NCBI GenBank assembly: GCA_043738385.1
Contig: JAYUGL010000165.1
Location: 1 to 13,786, forward strand
Direction: 5' to 3'
DNA from: JANYCD01 sp043738385
Lineage (GTDB): Bacteria > Pseudomonadota > Gammaproteobacteria > Burkholderiales > Rhodocyclaceae
DNA length: 13,786 nt
How positions within the stretch are numbered: position 1 is the first letter of the stretch; every line of letters begins with the position of its first letter. The position numbers and the translations under genes are program-made. Shown piece by piece: positions 1 to 6,760 of the stretch. The notes beneath the pieces were generated by a model, which did no database searches, was not told the origin of the DNA, and worked only from the letters and a program-made list of their open reading frames with translations.

Positions 1-23
1 GCACAGTTCTAACCACTGACACT

Positions 24-488
24 ATGTTCCACATCGTTCTATATCAGCCGGAAATTCCCCCCAATACTGGCAACGTCGTGCGTCTGTGCGCCAATACCGG
101 GAGTTGTCTGCATCTGGTGCAGCCGCTCGGCTTCAGTTTGACCGACAAAGCGGTACGACGCGCGGGCATGGACTACGCCGAGTTTGTTGATACCGTCGTC
201 CATGACGATTGGGAGTCCTGCCTGGCTGCTCTTGATGGCCGGCGAATTTTTGCGCTGACCACCAAGGGCACACAACGTCACGATACGGCGCAGTTCGCTG
301 CCGACGACGTTTTTTTGTTCGGTCCCGAAACGCGCGGCTTGCCGGATTTGATCATCGCCTCGGTCGCGCCGCAAAACCGAATCCGCGTGCCGATGGCAAA
401 CAACAGCCGCAGTATTAACTTGTCGAATTCCGTGGCCGTCGTGGTCTATGAAGCGTGGCGGCAGCTTGGCTTCCCCGGCGGCAGTTGA
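24..488 (+). CDS. trmL: tRNA (cytidine/uridine(34)-2'-O)-methyltransferase TrmL
   Basis: A 154-residue SPOUT-class methyltransferase. In this family the enzyme uses S-adenosylmethionine to 2'-O-methylate the wobble base of two tRNA-Leu isoacceptors in the cytoplasm. The sequence shows the family marks in order: the N-terminal IPPNTGNVVRLCANTG block (residues 11-26), FGPETRGLP (99-107), RVPM (121-124) and NSRSINLSNSV (127-137), the last three forming the trefoil-knot cofactor site. Length matches the family, which consists of the catalytic domain alone. The ATG at 24 gives the standard MFHIVLYQPEIPPNTGN start; no strong ribosome site is visible in the 23 bases before it, so it may be translated with an upstream gene outside the window. 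It converges on gpsA with only three bases between the stop codons. Confidence 0.95.
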   Translation: MFHIVLYQPEIPPNTGNVVRLCANTGSCLHLVQPLGFSLTDKAVRRAGMDYAEFVDTVVHDDWESCLAALDGRRIFALTTKGTQRHDTAQFAADDVFLFGPETRGLPDLIIASVAPQNRIRVPMANNSRSINLSNSVAVVVYEAWRQLGFPGGS

Positions 489-491
489 CGG

Positions 492-1469
492 CTACTCGAT
501 CGTCGGATCGCGCCCCATCAGTCGTTCCACCGCGTCCCGCACTGCCAGACGGCCATCAAGCACCGCAGACACTGCGGCGCAAATCGGCATTTCGATGCCC
601 ATGGTCCCGGCTTTTCGCATGACCTCGCGTGCCGTGTTAACCCCCTCGGCCACGTGCCCCAGGGCTTTGGTCGCCTGCTGCAATGTCTGCCCCGCCGCAA
701 GTGCAAGGCCAACGTGGCGGTTGCGCGAAAGGTCGCCAGTGCAGGTCAAAATCACATCGCCCATTCCCGCCAGCCCCATGAAGGTTTCTCGCTTCGCGCC
801 TGCGGCCATGCCGAAGCGGGTGATCTCGGCCAGGCCGCGCGTGATCAAGGCTGCACGCGCGTTGAGGCCCAGACCCAGGCCATCGCTGATCCCGCTGGCG
901 ATGGCAAGGACGTTTTTCACCGCGCCAGCAATCTCGACCCCGATCAAATCATCGCTGGCATAGATTCGCAATCGCGCCCCATGCAAGGCCAATGCAGTTT
1001 TGCGTGCGAAGTCGGAATTGTTGGCGGCAAGCGTGATGGCGGCCGGCAGGCCGTGCGCCACTTCTTGGGCAAAGCTGGGGCCGGAGAGCGCGCCACTCGA
1101 TACGTCGCCGTGCGTCTCGGCGACTATCTGATGCGGCAACGCGCCGGTGTTGGCTTCCAGCCCTTTGCAAGCCCACAGAAAAGAAATTGCCGGCGCGTGG
1201 CGCGTCAGCAGCGACAACGCACCGCGCAGGCCAGACACGGGCGTGGCAATCAATACCAGATCAGCGGTGTTGAGAATTTCAGGCTTCGCGCTGATGCTTA
1301 AGGCTTCAGGAAAAGGGCAGCCGGCCAGGTAACGGTTGTTCGCGCGCGCACCCTGCATGGCGGTTGCCTGCTTTGCATCGCGCGCCAGCAGCGTGACCCG
1401 ATGGCTGGGCGCGAAGGCGATGGCCAGTGCAGACCCCCACGCCCCGGCACCGAGCACGGTGAGGTTCAT
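492..1469 (-). CDS. gpsA: NAD(P)-dependent glycerol-3-phosphate dehydrogenase GpsA
   Basis: A 325-residue cytoplasmic enzyme that reduces dihydroxyacetone phosphate to sn-glycerol-3-phosphate, the backbone for phospholipids. The N-terminal dinucleotide-binding loop GAGAWGSALA (residues 7-16) is intact, as are the ACKGLE segment (100-105), the SGPSFAQEV segment (129-137) and the helical C-terminal domain with the catalytic lysine K185 in EIAGAVKNVLAI. Length is normal for the family. It is the last gene of the leftward group and follows the SH3 protein gene after 37 bases. The ATG at 1469 gives the expected MNLTVLGAGAWG start, although no clear Shine-Dalgarno precedes it. Its link to SecB and glutaredoxin is one of genome neighbourhood; I infer no direct functional coupling. 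Confidence 0.96.
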   Translation of the reverse strand: MNLTVLGAGAWGSALAIAFAPSHRVTLLARDAKQATAMQGARANNRYLAGCPFPEALSISAKPEILNTADLVLIATPVSGLRGALSLLTRHAPAISFLWACKGLEANTGALPHQIVAETHGDVSSGALSGPSFAQEVAHGLPAAITLAANNSDFARKTALALHGARLRIYASDDLIGVEIAGAVKNVLAIASGISDGLGLGLNARAALITRGLAEITRFGMAAGAKRETFMGLAGMGDVILTCTGDLSRNRHVGLALAAGQTLQQATKALGHVAEGVNTAREVMRKAGTMGIEMPICAAVSAVLDGRLAVRDAVERLMGRDPTIE

Positions 1470-1506
1470 CGGATAAAGACTAGTACCACAGAAACAACTG
1501 CTGGCA

Positions 1507-1941
1507 CTAGAGCCCCCAGACTTGGGCCACTTTGACGAAACCGACTTGGCCGTCGCGGTGCTTCACCTTGGCCCAGCCCGCCGGATTCGCCTCTACCAGT
1601 TCAAGCGCGACATCCTTTTCCACCTCAAACACTTGGGGGGATTTGTCATCCGCCTGAGCATAAACCTGGCCTTTGTCCCCACGCACCAGCACCGTTCGCC
1701 CCGCGCTCAGTGACTTCGATTCAATCCAGGCCAGGTTGCCCTTGTTGTCACGCACTTTGGCCCAACCCTCGACCGTCACCACCACTTCCACCGGCGTATG
1801 GCGCGCGATGATGAACTGGCGCCCGGCCTTTGTGGCCGGCGCGTTATAGAGGATCGAAGTTTCGTTGACGGAGCGGTATTCCAGCGCCAGTGCCGGCCCG
1901 GCAAGAACGCACAGGAAGACCAAAGCAAGCCGGCGTAGCAT
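1507..1941 (-). CDS. Secreted protein with two SH3-like domains, function unknown
   Basis: A 144-residue protein with a clear signal peptide: two arginines, a hydrophobic stretch and a likely signal peptidase I site after the ALA at residues 17-19. The mature part is two tandem bacterial SH3 (SH3b) repeats, roughly residues 22-78 and 82-144. Each ends in a GWAKVR or GWAKVK strand followed by G-x-[LV]-[AG]-[WF]-[IV], the typical SH3b core. The mature region has no cysteine and I see no catalytic motif. Such domains commonly bind peptidoglycan or proteins, so a periplasmic binding role is an inference, not a demonstrated function. It lies four bases after secB and 37 bases before gpsA, with no clear ribosome site, so translation is probably coupled to secB. 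Confidence 0.85.
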   Translation of the reverse strand: MLRRLALVFLCVLAGPALALEYRSVNETSILYNAPATKAGRQFIIARHTPVEVVVTVEGWAKVRDNKGNLAWIESKSLSAGRTVLVRGDKGQVYAQADDKSPQVFEVEKDVALELVEANPAGWAKVKHRDGQVGFVKVAQVWGL

Positions 1942-1945
1942 CGGA

Positions 1946-2407
1946 CTATTGAATGGTCGCTGCGGGAGTCTGAGCCTGCTGCTTTTCCGCTTCGAGGCGC
2001 TGCTGGTAAAGCGCTTCGAAGTTCACCGGTGCAAGAATGACCGGCGGAAACCCGGCCCGATTAACGGCGTCGGAAACCACTTCACGCAGGTAGGGATACA
2101 GGATGTTGGGACAGGCCACGCCGAGGATGGGCGCAATATCTTCTTGCGGCACGCCTTCAATGTGAAAGATCCCCGCCTGTCCGGCTTCGACCAGGAAGAA
2201 CGTCTTGTCCGCGGATTTAGCCGTGACCGTCACCGTCACAAAAACTTCGTAGGCGTTCTCACCGATGCCCTTGGCCCCGGTGTGCAGTTGCAGATCAATC
2301 GCCGGCCCTTCGCGCTCAAGGTAGATTTGCGGCGCATTGGGGACTTCGAGGGACAGATCCTTGACATAGAGTTTTTCGATGCTGAAGCGGGGTTGTTGAT
2401 CGCTCAT
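1946..2407 (-). CDS. secB: Protein-export chaperone SecB
   Basis: A 153-residue cytoplasmic chaperone which, in this family, forms a tetramer, holds preproteins unfolded and delivers them to SecA. The sequence carries the family hallmarks: FSIEKLYVKDLSLEVPNAP near the N-terminus, the long beta strand region around YEVFVTVTVTAKS, and the conserved CPNILYPYLREVVSD segment followed by GFPPVILAPVNF, which forms part of the peptide groove. The C-terminal tail is glutamine- and alanine-rich and less conserved, as usual. The gene sits between grxC (37 bases upstream) and the SH3 protein (four bases downstream). SecB next to glutaredoxin 3, a rhodanese-like protein and gpsA is a widespread proteobacterial arrangement, which supports the identification. 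No strong Shine-Dalgarno is visible before the ATG. Confidence 0.97.
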   Translation of the reverse strand: MSDQQPRFSIEKLYVKDLSLEVPNAPQIYLEREGPAIDLQLHTGAKGIGENAYEVFVTVTVTAKSADKTFFLVEAGQAGIFHIEGVPQEDIAPILGVACPNILYPYLREVVSDAVNRAGFPPVILAPVNFEALYQQRLEAEKQQAQTPAATIQ

Positions 2408-2444
2408 GATTAACTACCGTGGTCGTGAAAGTGGCGGCATTCTA

Positions 2445-2708
2445 TCAAGCGGCGGAGGCAAGCAGGGGTTCGAGCTTGCCTGCGTGATCCAGTTCGAAAA
2501 GCTCTTCGCAACCACCGACATAGGTTTCGCCGATATAAATCTGGGGAACGGTGCGGCGGCCGGTGCGCTCCATCATGGCCATGCGCTGTTCTGGCTCAAG
2601 ATCGACACGGACTTTCTCGATCTCGGTGACGCCCTTGCGCTTGAGCAGTTGCTCGGCGCGAACGCAGAAAGGGCACACCGCCGTGGAATACATCAAGACT
2701 TTGGCCAT
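2445..2708 (-). CDS. grxC: Glutaredoxin 3
   Basis: An 87-residue dithiol glutaredoxin, a small cytoplasmic thiol-disulfide oxidoreductase that uses glutathione to reduce protein and mixed disulfides. The active-site motif CPFC is at residues 12-15, directly after the first beta strand. The TVPQIYI segment carries the conserved cis-proline, and the GGCEEL segment near the C-terminal third carries the glycines and third cysteine common in GrxC. Length matches the single-domain family. The gene is 13 bases downstream of the rhodanese-like gene and 37 bases upstream of secB. A weak AAGG ribosome site lies about 11 bases before the ATG. Confidence 0.96.
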   Translation of the reverse strand: MAKVLMYSTAVCPFCVRAEQLLKRKGVTEIEKVRVDLEPEQRMAMMERTGRRTVPQIYIGETYVGGCEELFELDHAGKLEPLLASAA

Positions 2709-2721
2709 GACGTCTGAAACC

Positions 2722-3129
2722 TTATTTGGTGGTTAAAGGTAGATTGGCGTCGGTCCAGGCCCTAACTCCGCCGGAAAGATTGAACACCTTTTCGAAACCG
2801 GCGCGCTTGAGCACCGCAATGGCCGATTGCGAGCGACTACCGCTGCCGTCATAGACCACGATGGTGCGACCCTTGAACTTCTCCAACTCCACTATTCGCT
2901 TGTCCAGTTGGGCGAGTGCGATGTGACGTGCATTGGGAATGTGTCCGCCATTCCATTCGCCGGTCTCCCTCACGTCAAGCACGACGGCATCTTCTCGATT
3001 GACCAGTAGCGTAGCCTCGACCGGCGAAATACCTTTGCTGCCGCCGCGTACCAACGACCAAAGCAGCATGCCGCCGCTGATAACGGACAGCGCCACCCAC
3101 ATCACGTTCTCTTGCACGAACTGCAGCAT
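2722..3129 (-). CDS. Membrane-anchored rhodanese-like protein lacking the catalytic cysteine
   Basis: A 135-residue protein with one N-terminal membrane segment (about residues 9-27) followed by a single rhodanese-homology domain (about 34-130), the YibN-type layout. Conserved fold marks are present: LDVRE (51-55), the GGHIPNARHI segment (61-70) and NLSGGVRAW (117-125). The active-site loop, normally C-x-x-G-x-R-S, reads DGSGSRS, so the catalytic cysteine is replaced by aspartate D94, and the protein contains no cysteine anywhere. Persulfide sulfur transfer by the usual mechanism is therefore unlikely; binding or regulation is an inference. I chose the ATG at 3129 over a GTG at 3150, because AGGGAG (3138-3143) lies eight bases before the ATG and would fall inside the longer form. 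First gene of the leftward group. Confidence 0.9.
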   Translation of the reverse strand: MLQFVQENVMWVALSVISGGMLLWSLVRGGSKGISPVEATLLVNREDAVVLDVRETGEWNGGHIPNARHIALAQLDKRIVELEKFKGRTIVVYDGSGSRSQSAIAVLKRAGFEKVFNLSGGVRAWTDANLPLTTK

Positions 3130-3137
3130 TTGCCGAT

Positions 3138-3143
3138 CTCCCT
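3138..3143 (-). promoter_or_regulatory. Ribosome binding site deciding the start of the rhodanese-like gene
   Basis: On the minus strand AGGGAG lies eight bases upstream of the ATG at 3129. This favours that start over the in-frame GTG at 3150, whose coding region would contain the site and which has no comparable signal. Confidence 0.7.
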
Positions 3144-3188
3144 GAGACACACCGCACGGCTTGTGACGATGTGTGAAACCTGGTGGAT

Positions 3189-3194
3189 ATTATA
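3189..3194 (-). promoter_or_regulatory. Possible -10 element in the divergent promoter region
   Basis: The 114 bases between the two divergent start codons (3129 and 3244) must hold the promoters for both groups. On the minus strand 3194-3189 reads TATAAT, a perfect sigma70 -10 hexamer about 60 bases from the leftward start. On the plus strand the overlapping 3188-3193 reads TATTAT, 50 bases before gpmA. No good -35 hexamer is found at the normal distance on either strand. The site is a prediction from the hexamer and the divergent layout only. Confidence 0.4.
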
Positions 3195-3243
3195 GAATGC
3201 CTTTCCTCGCCCCTCCCGTAATCTCCGCCGTTCTTGACCATCA

Positions 3244-3990
3244 ATGTATAAAATCGTTCTGCTTCGCCATGGCGAATCGACCTGGAACAAGGGAAACCGC
3301 TTCACCGGCTGGACCGACGTCGAGTTGACCGCGCACGGATTGGCCGAAGCCCGAACCGCCGGACAATTGCTGAAAAAGGAAGGCTTCGCCTTCGACGTCG
3401 CCTATACCTCGGTGCTCAAGCGCGCGATCAAGACGCTGTGGACAGTGCTGGAGGAAATGGATCGCATGTGGATCCCGGTGTACCACGCCTGGCGCCTCAA
3501 CGAACGCCACTATGGCGCGCTGCAAGGTCTCGACAAAGCCGAAACCGCCGCCAAGTTTGGTAATGAACAAGTGCTGGTCTGGCGCCGCGCTTACGCCACC
3601 GCGCCGCCGCCGCTTGAGGCGGGCGATCCGCGCCTGACACCAGACGATCCGCGCTACGCCGACATGATGCCCGGCGAATTTCCACACACCGAGTGCCTGA
3701 AGGACACGGTCGCCCGCTTTCTTCCTTATTGGCACGAGACGATCGCACCGAGGGTAAAGACCGGCAAGAGCGTCGTCATCGCCGCCCACGGCAACAGCCT
3801 GCGCGCCCTGATCAAGTACCTCGACCAAGTGCCGGACGAGGACATCGTTAGCCTCAACATTCCCACGGCGCAGCCGCTGGTCTACGAGCTGGACGCTGCG
3901 CTGAAGCCGATCAGGAGTTACTACCTGGGCGATCCCGCAGCCATCAAGGCTGCAATGGAAGCCGTGGCCAATCAGGGAAAGGCGAAATAG
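3244..3990 (+). CDS. gpmA: 2,3-bisphosphoglycerate-dependent phosphoglycerate mutase
   Basis: A 248-residue cytoplasmic enzyme that interconverts 3- and 2-phosphoglycerate through a phosphohistidine intermediate. The motif LLRHGE holds the phosphorylated histidine H9; the acid/base glutamate is E87 in RLNERHYG; the second catalytic histidine is H182 in AAHGNSLRAL. The GNRFTGWTD loop and the long insert with the WRRAY and PHTECLKDT segments identify the cofactor-dependent type, not the manganese type. Length equals the usual 247-250. It complements the gap-pgk-pyk-fba genes at the right end of the window by supplying the step between phosphoglycerate kinase and enolase. It opens the rightward group. 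The ATG has no convincing Shine-Dalgarno. The TAG stop is directly followed by the GTG start of envC. Confidence 0.97.
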   Translation: MYKIVLLRHGESTWNKGNRFTGWTDVELTAHGLAEARTAGQLLKKEGFAFDVAYTSVLKRAIKTLWTVLEEMDRMWIPVYHAWRLNERHYGALQGLDKAETAAKFGNEQVLVWRRAYATAPPPLEAGDPRLTPDDPRYADMMPGEFPHTECLKDTVARFLPYWHETIAPRVKTGKSVVIAAHGNSLRALIKYLDQVPDEDIVSLNIPTAQPLVYELDAALKPIRSYYLGDPAAIKAAMEAVANQGKAK

Positions 3991-5202
3991 GTGGGGCGCC
4001 GGGCGCTGTGGCTGGCGCCCTTGCTGGCTATCTGGTTGCCGGCGGCAGCATGGGCCGCAGCAGCAGACACCAAATCCGCAAACCTCAAGGAATTGCGCGA
4101 GCGCATCGACATCCTGCGCCGCGACCTGGCCAAGAGCACCGAATCCAAGGCTAACGTCAGCGATCAGCTGCGCGAAACCGAATCGGCGATTTCCGCCGCC
4201 AACCGCCACCTGCATCAACTGGGCGAACAGCGCAGTTCGGTGCATGCCGAGCTCGATCAACTGGAGCAACAGTCACGACGCGTCTCGACACAGATCGAAA
4301 CGCAACAGCAGCAACTCTCCCGTCTGCTCTACCGTCAGAATGTCCAAGGCGAACCCGATGCGCTCAAGCTCCTGCTTTCCGGCGAAGATCCCAACCAGAT
4401 CGCGCGCGACCGCCACTTCCTGGTCCTGCTGTCGCGTGCCAAGGCGCAATTGCTCAACGATTTGCGTGATGCACTGGGGCAAAAGAAAAAACTTGCCGAC
4501 AGCGCACATGCCAAGAACGACGAGTTGACTGAGATCGGCAGGCAGCAGGAAGAGAACCGCGCAGCGCTGCTGACCCAGCAGCAGCAGAGGCAAGCGGTGC
4601 TGGCCAAGGTTTCCGACAAGATCAACGCTCAACGCCGCGAGATCGGCACGCTCAAGGCCAATGAAGCGCGTTTGTCGAAGTTGATCGAAGGGCTCGCTCG
4701 GATCGCCAAAAAGTCACGCAAACACGATCGAAGACCTTCTGCCAACCCGACCACCCTCAACCCAAGCAATCAGCAGACCCCGGAGCAATCAGCCTTCCAC
4801 GGCGCCTTTGCCAGTCTGCGCGGCAAGCTGCGGTTGCCCGTCAAAGGGGAAATCTCCGGCCGTTTCGGCAGTTCGCGTACTGAGGGTGGGTCAACCTGGA
4901 AGGGTTTATTTATTCGTACCGCGGAAGGTACCGAGGTCAAAGCCATCGCCGCAGGCCGGGTCGTTTTCGCCGACTGGCTGAGAGGGTTCGGCAATCTGCT
5001 GATTCTCGACCACGGCGACGGCTACATGTCCATTTATGGCAATAACCAGTCCCTGTTTCGCGAAACCGGCGAAGAGGTCAAAGCCGGCGACACCTTGGCC
5101 GCCGTGGGCAACAGCGGCGGCAATCCGGAATCGGGTTTATACTTTGAACTCAGGCAGCAAGGGCAAGCCTTTGACCCGCTCAAATGGGCGTCCTTGCGAT
5201 GA
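3991..5202 (+). CDS. envC: Murein hydrolase activator EnvC family protein
   Basis: A 403-residue periplasmic protein. A signal peptide occupies about residues 1-25, followed by two long coiled-coil stretches (about 27-115 and 150-245, rich in Q, E, K and R), a low-complexity linker (about 247-272) and a C-terminal LytM/M23 domain (about 280-403). The zinc ligands of active M23 enzymes are not conserved: the usual H-x-H near the end is YFE in SGLYFELR, and the first histidine region reads STWKGLFI. This is the known state of EnvC, which activates N-acetylmuramoyl-L-alanine amidases at division instead of cutting peptidoglycan. The GTG start abuts the gpmA stop and the two genes share a frame, so no earlier start is possible; AAAGG inside the gpmA end can serve as ribosome site. 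Confidence 0.92.
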   Translation: MGRRALWLAPLLAIWLPAAAWAAAADTKSANLKELRERIDILRRDLAKSTESKANVSDQLRETESAISAANRHLHQLGEQRSSVHAELDQLEQQSRRVSTQIETQQQQLSRLLYRQNVQGEPDALKLLLSGEDPNQIARDRHFLVLLSRAKAQLLNDLRDALGQKKKLADSAHAKNDELTEIGRQQEENRAALLTQQQQRQAVLAKVSDKINAQRREIGTLKANEARLSKLIEGLARIAKKSRKHDRRPSANPTTLNPSNQQTPEQSAFHGAFASLRGKLRLPVKGEISGRFGSSRTEGGSTWKGLFIRTAEGTEVKAIAAGRVVFADWLRGFGNLLILDHGDGYMSIYGNNQSLFRETGEEVKAGDTLAAVGNSGGNPESGLYFELRQQGQAFDPLKWASLR

Positions 5203-5270
5203 AGTGTGAAGAGTGAGGTGTGTGGCGTCACTGACCCCCACTCTTTAATCTTCACCCCTCACCCTCCACG
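5203..5270. repeat. Heptad inverted repeat filling the envC-ctpA gap
   Basis: The 79-base gap begins with a purine-rich arm made of GTGARRR-type 7-base units, including GTGAAGAGTGAGG at 5206-5218. It continues with a pyrimidine-rich arm at 5236-5269. The left arm can pair in two registers: 5207-5218 with 5236-5247 (ten Watson-Crick pairs, one G-T, one mismatch), or 5206-5218 with 5257-5269 (eleven pairs, two A-C mismatches). Three TGA codons lie exactly 7 bases apart at 5200 (the envC stop), 5207 and 5214, closing all three frames. The same repeat style occurs at 10991-11050. No U-tract follows, so it is not a normal terminator. Confidence 0.7.
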
Positions 5271-5281
5271 GAAAAAACCTC

Positions 5282-6700
5282 ATGCGCGGCAAGCTGCAAA
5301 AATTCGGATTGCTCGGTGTCGGCGTCATCGTTGGCATCCTCATCAGCCTCAATTTCTCGGCCAACGCCGACAAGGAGGACACCAAAGGGCTGCCGATTGA
5401 CGAGTTGCGCTCCTTTGCCGATGTCTTCAGCGCCATCAAGCAAGGCTATGTCGAACCGGTGGACGACAAGAAACTGATCACTTATGCGATCAGCGGCATG
5501 CTCTCGAACCTCGACCCGCACTCGGCGTATCTGGATGCCGAAGCCTTCAAGGATCTGCAAGTCAGCACCCAGGGCGAGTTTGGCGGGCTCGGCCTTGAAG
5601 TCGGCATGGAAGACGGTTTCGTCAAGGTCGTGTCGCCGCTTGAAGATTCGCCGGCTTGGCGCGCAGGTATCAAGAGTGGCGACCTGATCGTCAAGCTCGA
5701 CGATACGCCGGTGAAGGGCATGACCCTCAGCGACGCCGTCAAGCGCATGCGCGGCAAGCCCAAGACCGACATCACGCTCACCATCGTGCGTAAAGGCGAA
5801 ACCAAGCCCCTGATCGTCACCTTGACGCGCGACAAGATCAAGGTGCAGAGCGTCAAATTCAAGTCGCTTGAGTCCGGCTACGGCTATGTGCGCGTCACCC
5901 AGTTCCAGGAGGAAACCACCGCCGAACTGGTCAAGGCTGTGCAAAAGCTTTATCAGCAGGAAAAGGATGCCAAAAATGGTGAGGGACTGAAAGGGTTGGT
6001 GCTTGACCTGCGTAACGATCCGGGTGGCCTGTTGAACAGCGCGGTCGGCGTCAGTGCGGTTTTCCTGCCGCCCAAGAGTCTGGTGGTATCCACCGATGGG
6101 CGCACTGAAGATGCGAAACGCAAGTTCATTGCCGACCCCGAGGATTATTTGCGCGGGCGTCAGGATGACATGCTCAAGAACCTGCCGGCCGGTGTGCGCA
6201 GCGTGCCCCTCGTCGTTCTGGTCAACGGCGGCTCGGCCTCGGCCTCGGAAATCGTGGCCGGTGCGCTGCAAGATCACAAGCGCGCCGTGCTGATGGGTAC
6301 CCAGACTTTCGGCAAAGGTTCGGTCCAAACCGTGCTGCCGCTTTCCAACAACACGGCGATCAAGCTCACCACCGCGCGCTACTACACACCGAACGGCCGT
6401 TCGATCCAGGCCAAGGGCATTACTCCCGATGTGGTGGTTGAAGAAACCGCCAACGGCGAAATGCGCGGTGCGATGATTCGCGAGGCCGATCTCGAACATC
6501 ATCTCGACAACGACAAGGAAAAGGTAATCGTGATCATGAAGCCCAAGGCGCAACCGAAAAACAAGGGCAAGGCGCCGAAGGACGACGGTGATGACGAGAG
6601 CAACATGATGCCGCCGGTCGAACCCACTGTCAAAAACGACTACCAGTTGAATCAGGCGCTGACCCTGCTCAAGGCGTGGCAGATCATCCAGAAGAAATGA
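5282..6700 (+). CDS. ctpA: Carboxyl-terminal processing protease, S41 family
   Basis: A 472-residue serine protease exported by an N-terminal signal or anchor segment (about residues 8-28). A PDZ domain follows (about 98-185; GLGLEVG ... SPAWRAGIKSGDLI), which in this family recognises substrate C-termini, then the S41 catalytic domain. The catalytic pair is visible as S320 in GGSASASEIVAGAL and K345 in TFGKGSVQT, 25 residues apart as in Prc-type enzymes. LVLDLRNDPGG and ARYYTPNGRSIQAKGI are further family motifs. A charged lysine-rich stretch (about 420-440) precedes the end. It likely trims envelope proteins in the periplasm; pairing with envC suggests a role in peptidoglycan-hydrolase control, which is inference. 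Only a weak GGAAA lies about ten bases before the ATG, after the repeat. Confidence 0.94.
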   Translation: MRGKLQKFGLLGVGVIVGILISLNFSANADKEDTKGLPIDELRSFADVFSAIKQGYVEPVDDKKLITYAISGMLSNLDPHSAYLDAEAFKDLQVSTQGEFGGLGLEVGMEDGFVKVVSPLEDSPAWRAGIKSGDLIVKLDDTPVKGMTLSDAVKRMRGKPKTDITLTIVRKGETKPLIVTLTRDKIKVQSVKFKSLESGYGYVRVTQFQEETTAELVKAVQKLYQQEKDAKNGEGLKGLVLDLRNDPGGLLNSAVGVSAVFLPPKSLVVSTDGRTEDAKRKFIADPEDYLRGRQDDMLKNLPAGVRSVPLVVLVNGGSASASEIVAGALQDHKRAVLMGTQTFGKGSVQTVLPLSNNTAIKLTTARYYTPNGRSIQAKGITPDVVVEETANGEMRGAMIREADLEHHLDNDKEKVIVIMKPKAQPKNKGKAPKDDGDDESNMMPPVEPTVKNDYQLNQALTLLKAWQIIQKK

Positions 6701-6760
6701 GCAGCGCCGCGATTGCGTAAGGAAGCTTAAGCGTCGAGAGCAGTCATAAGCCGCGCCTCA

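Noticed and set aside
3161..3193. Complete sigma70 promoter for gpmA using TTGTGA at 3161
   Set aside because: The spacing to TATTAT at 3188 is 21 bases, too long for a normal promoter, so only the -10 candidate is reported.
3241..4269. 342-codon minus-strand open frame opposite gpmA and the start of envC
   Set aside because: Both plus-strand genes are intact and recognisable; the antisense product is not.
5252..6553. 433-codon minus-strand open frame opposite ctpA
   Set aside because: It is antisense to an intact S41 protease with catalytic residues in place. The H/D/G/V-rich composition is typical of an antisense shadow.
6713..6750. Promoter for moeB in the 60-base gap after ctpA
   Set aside because: A TTGCGT hexamer is present, but no -10 hexamer lies at a workable distance. 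GCTTAAGC at 6725 is only a short palindrome.
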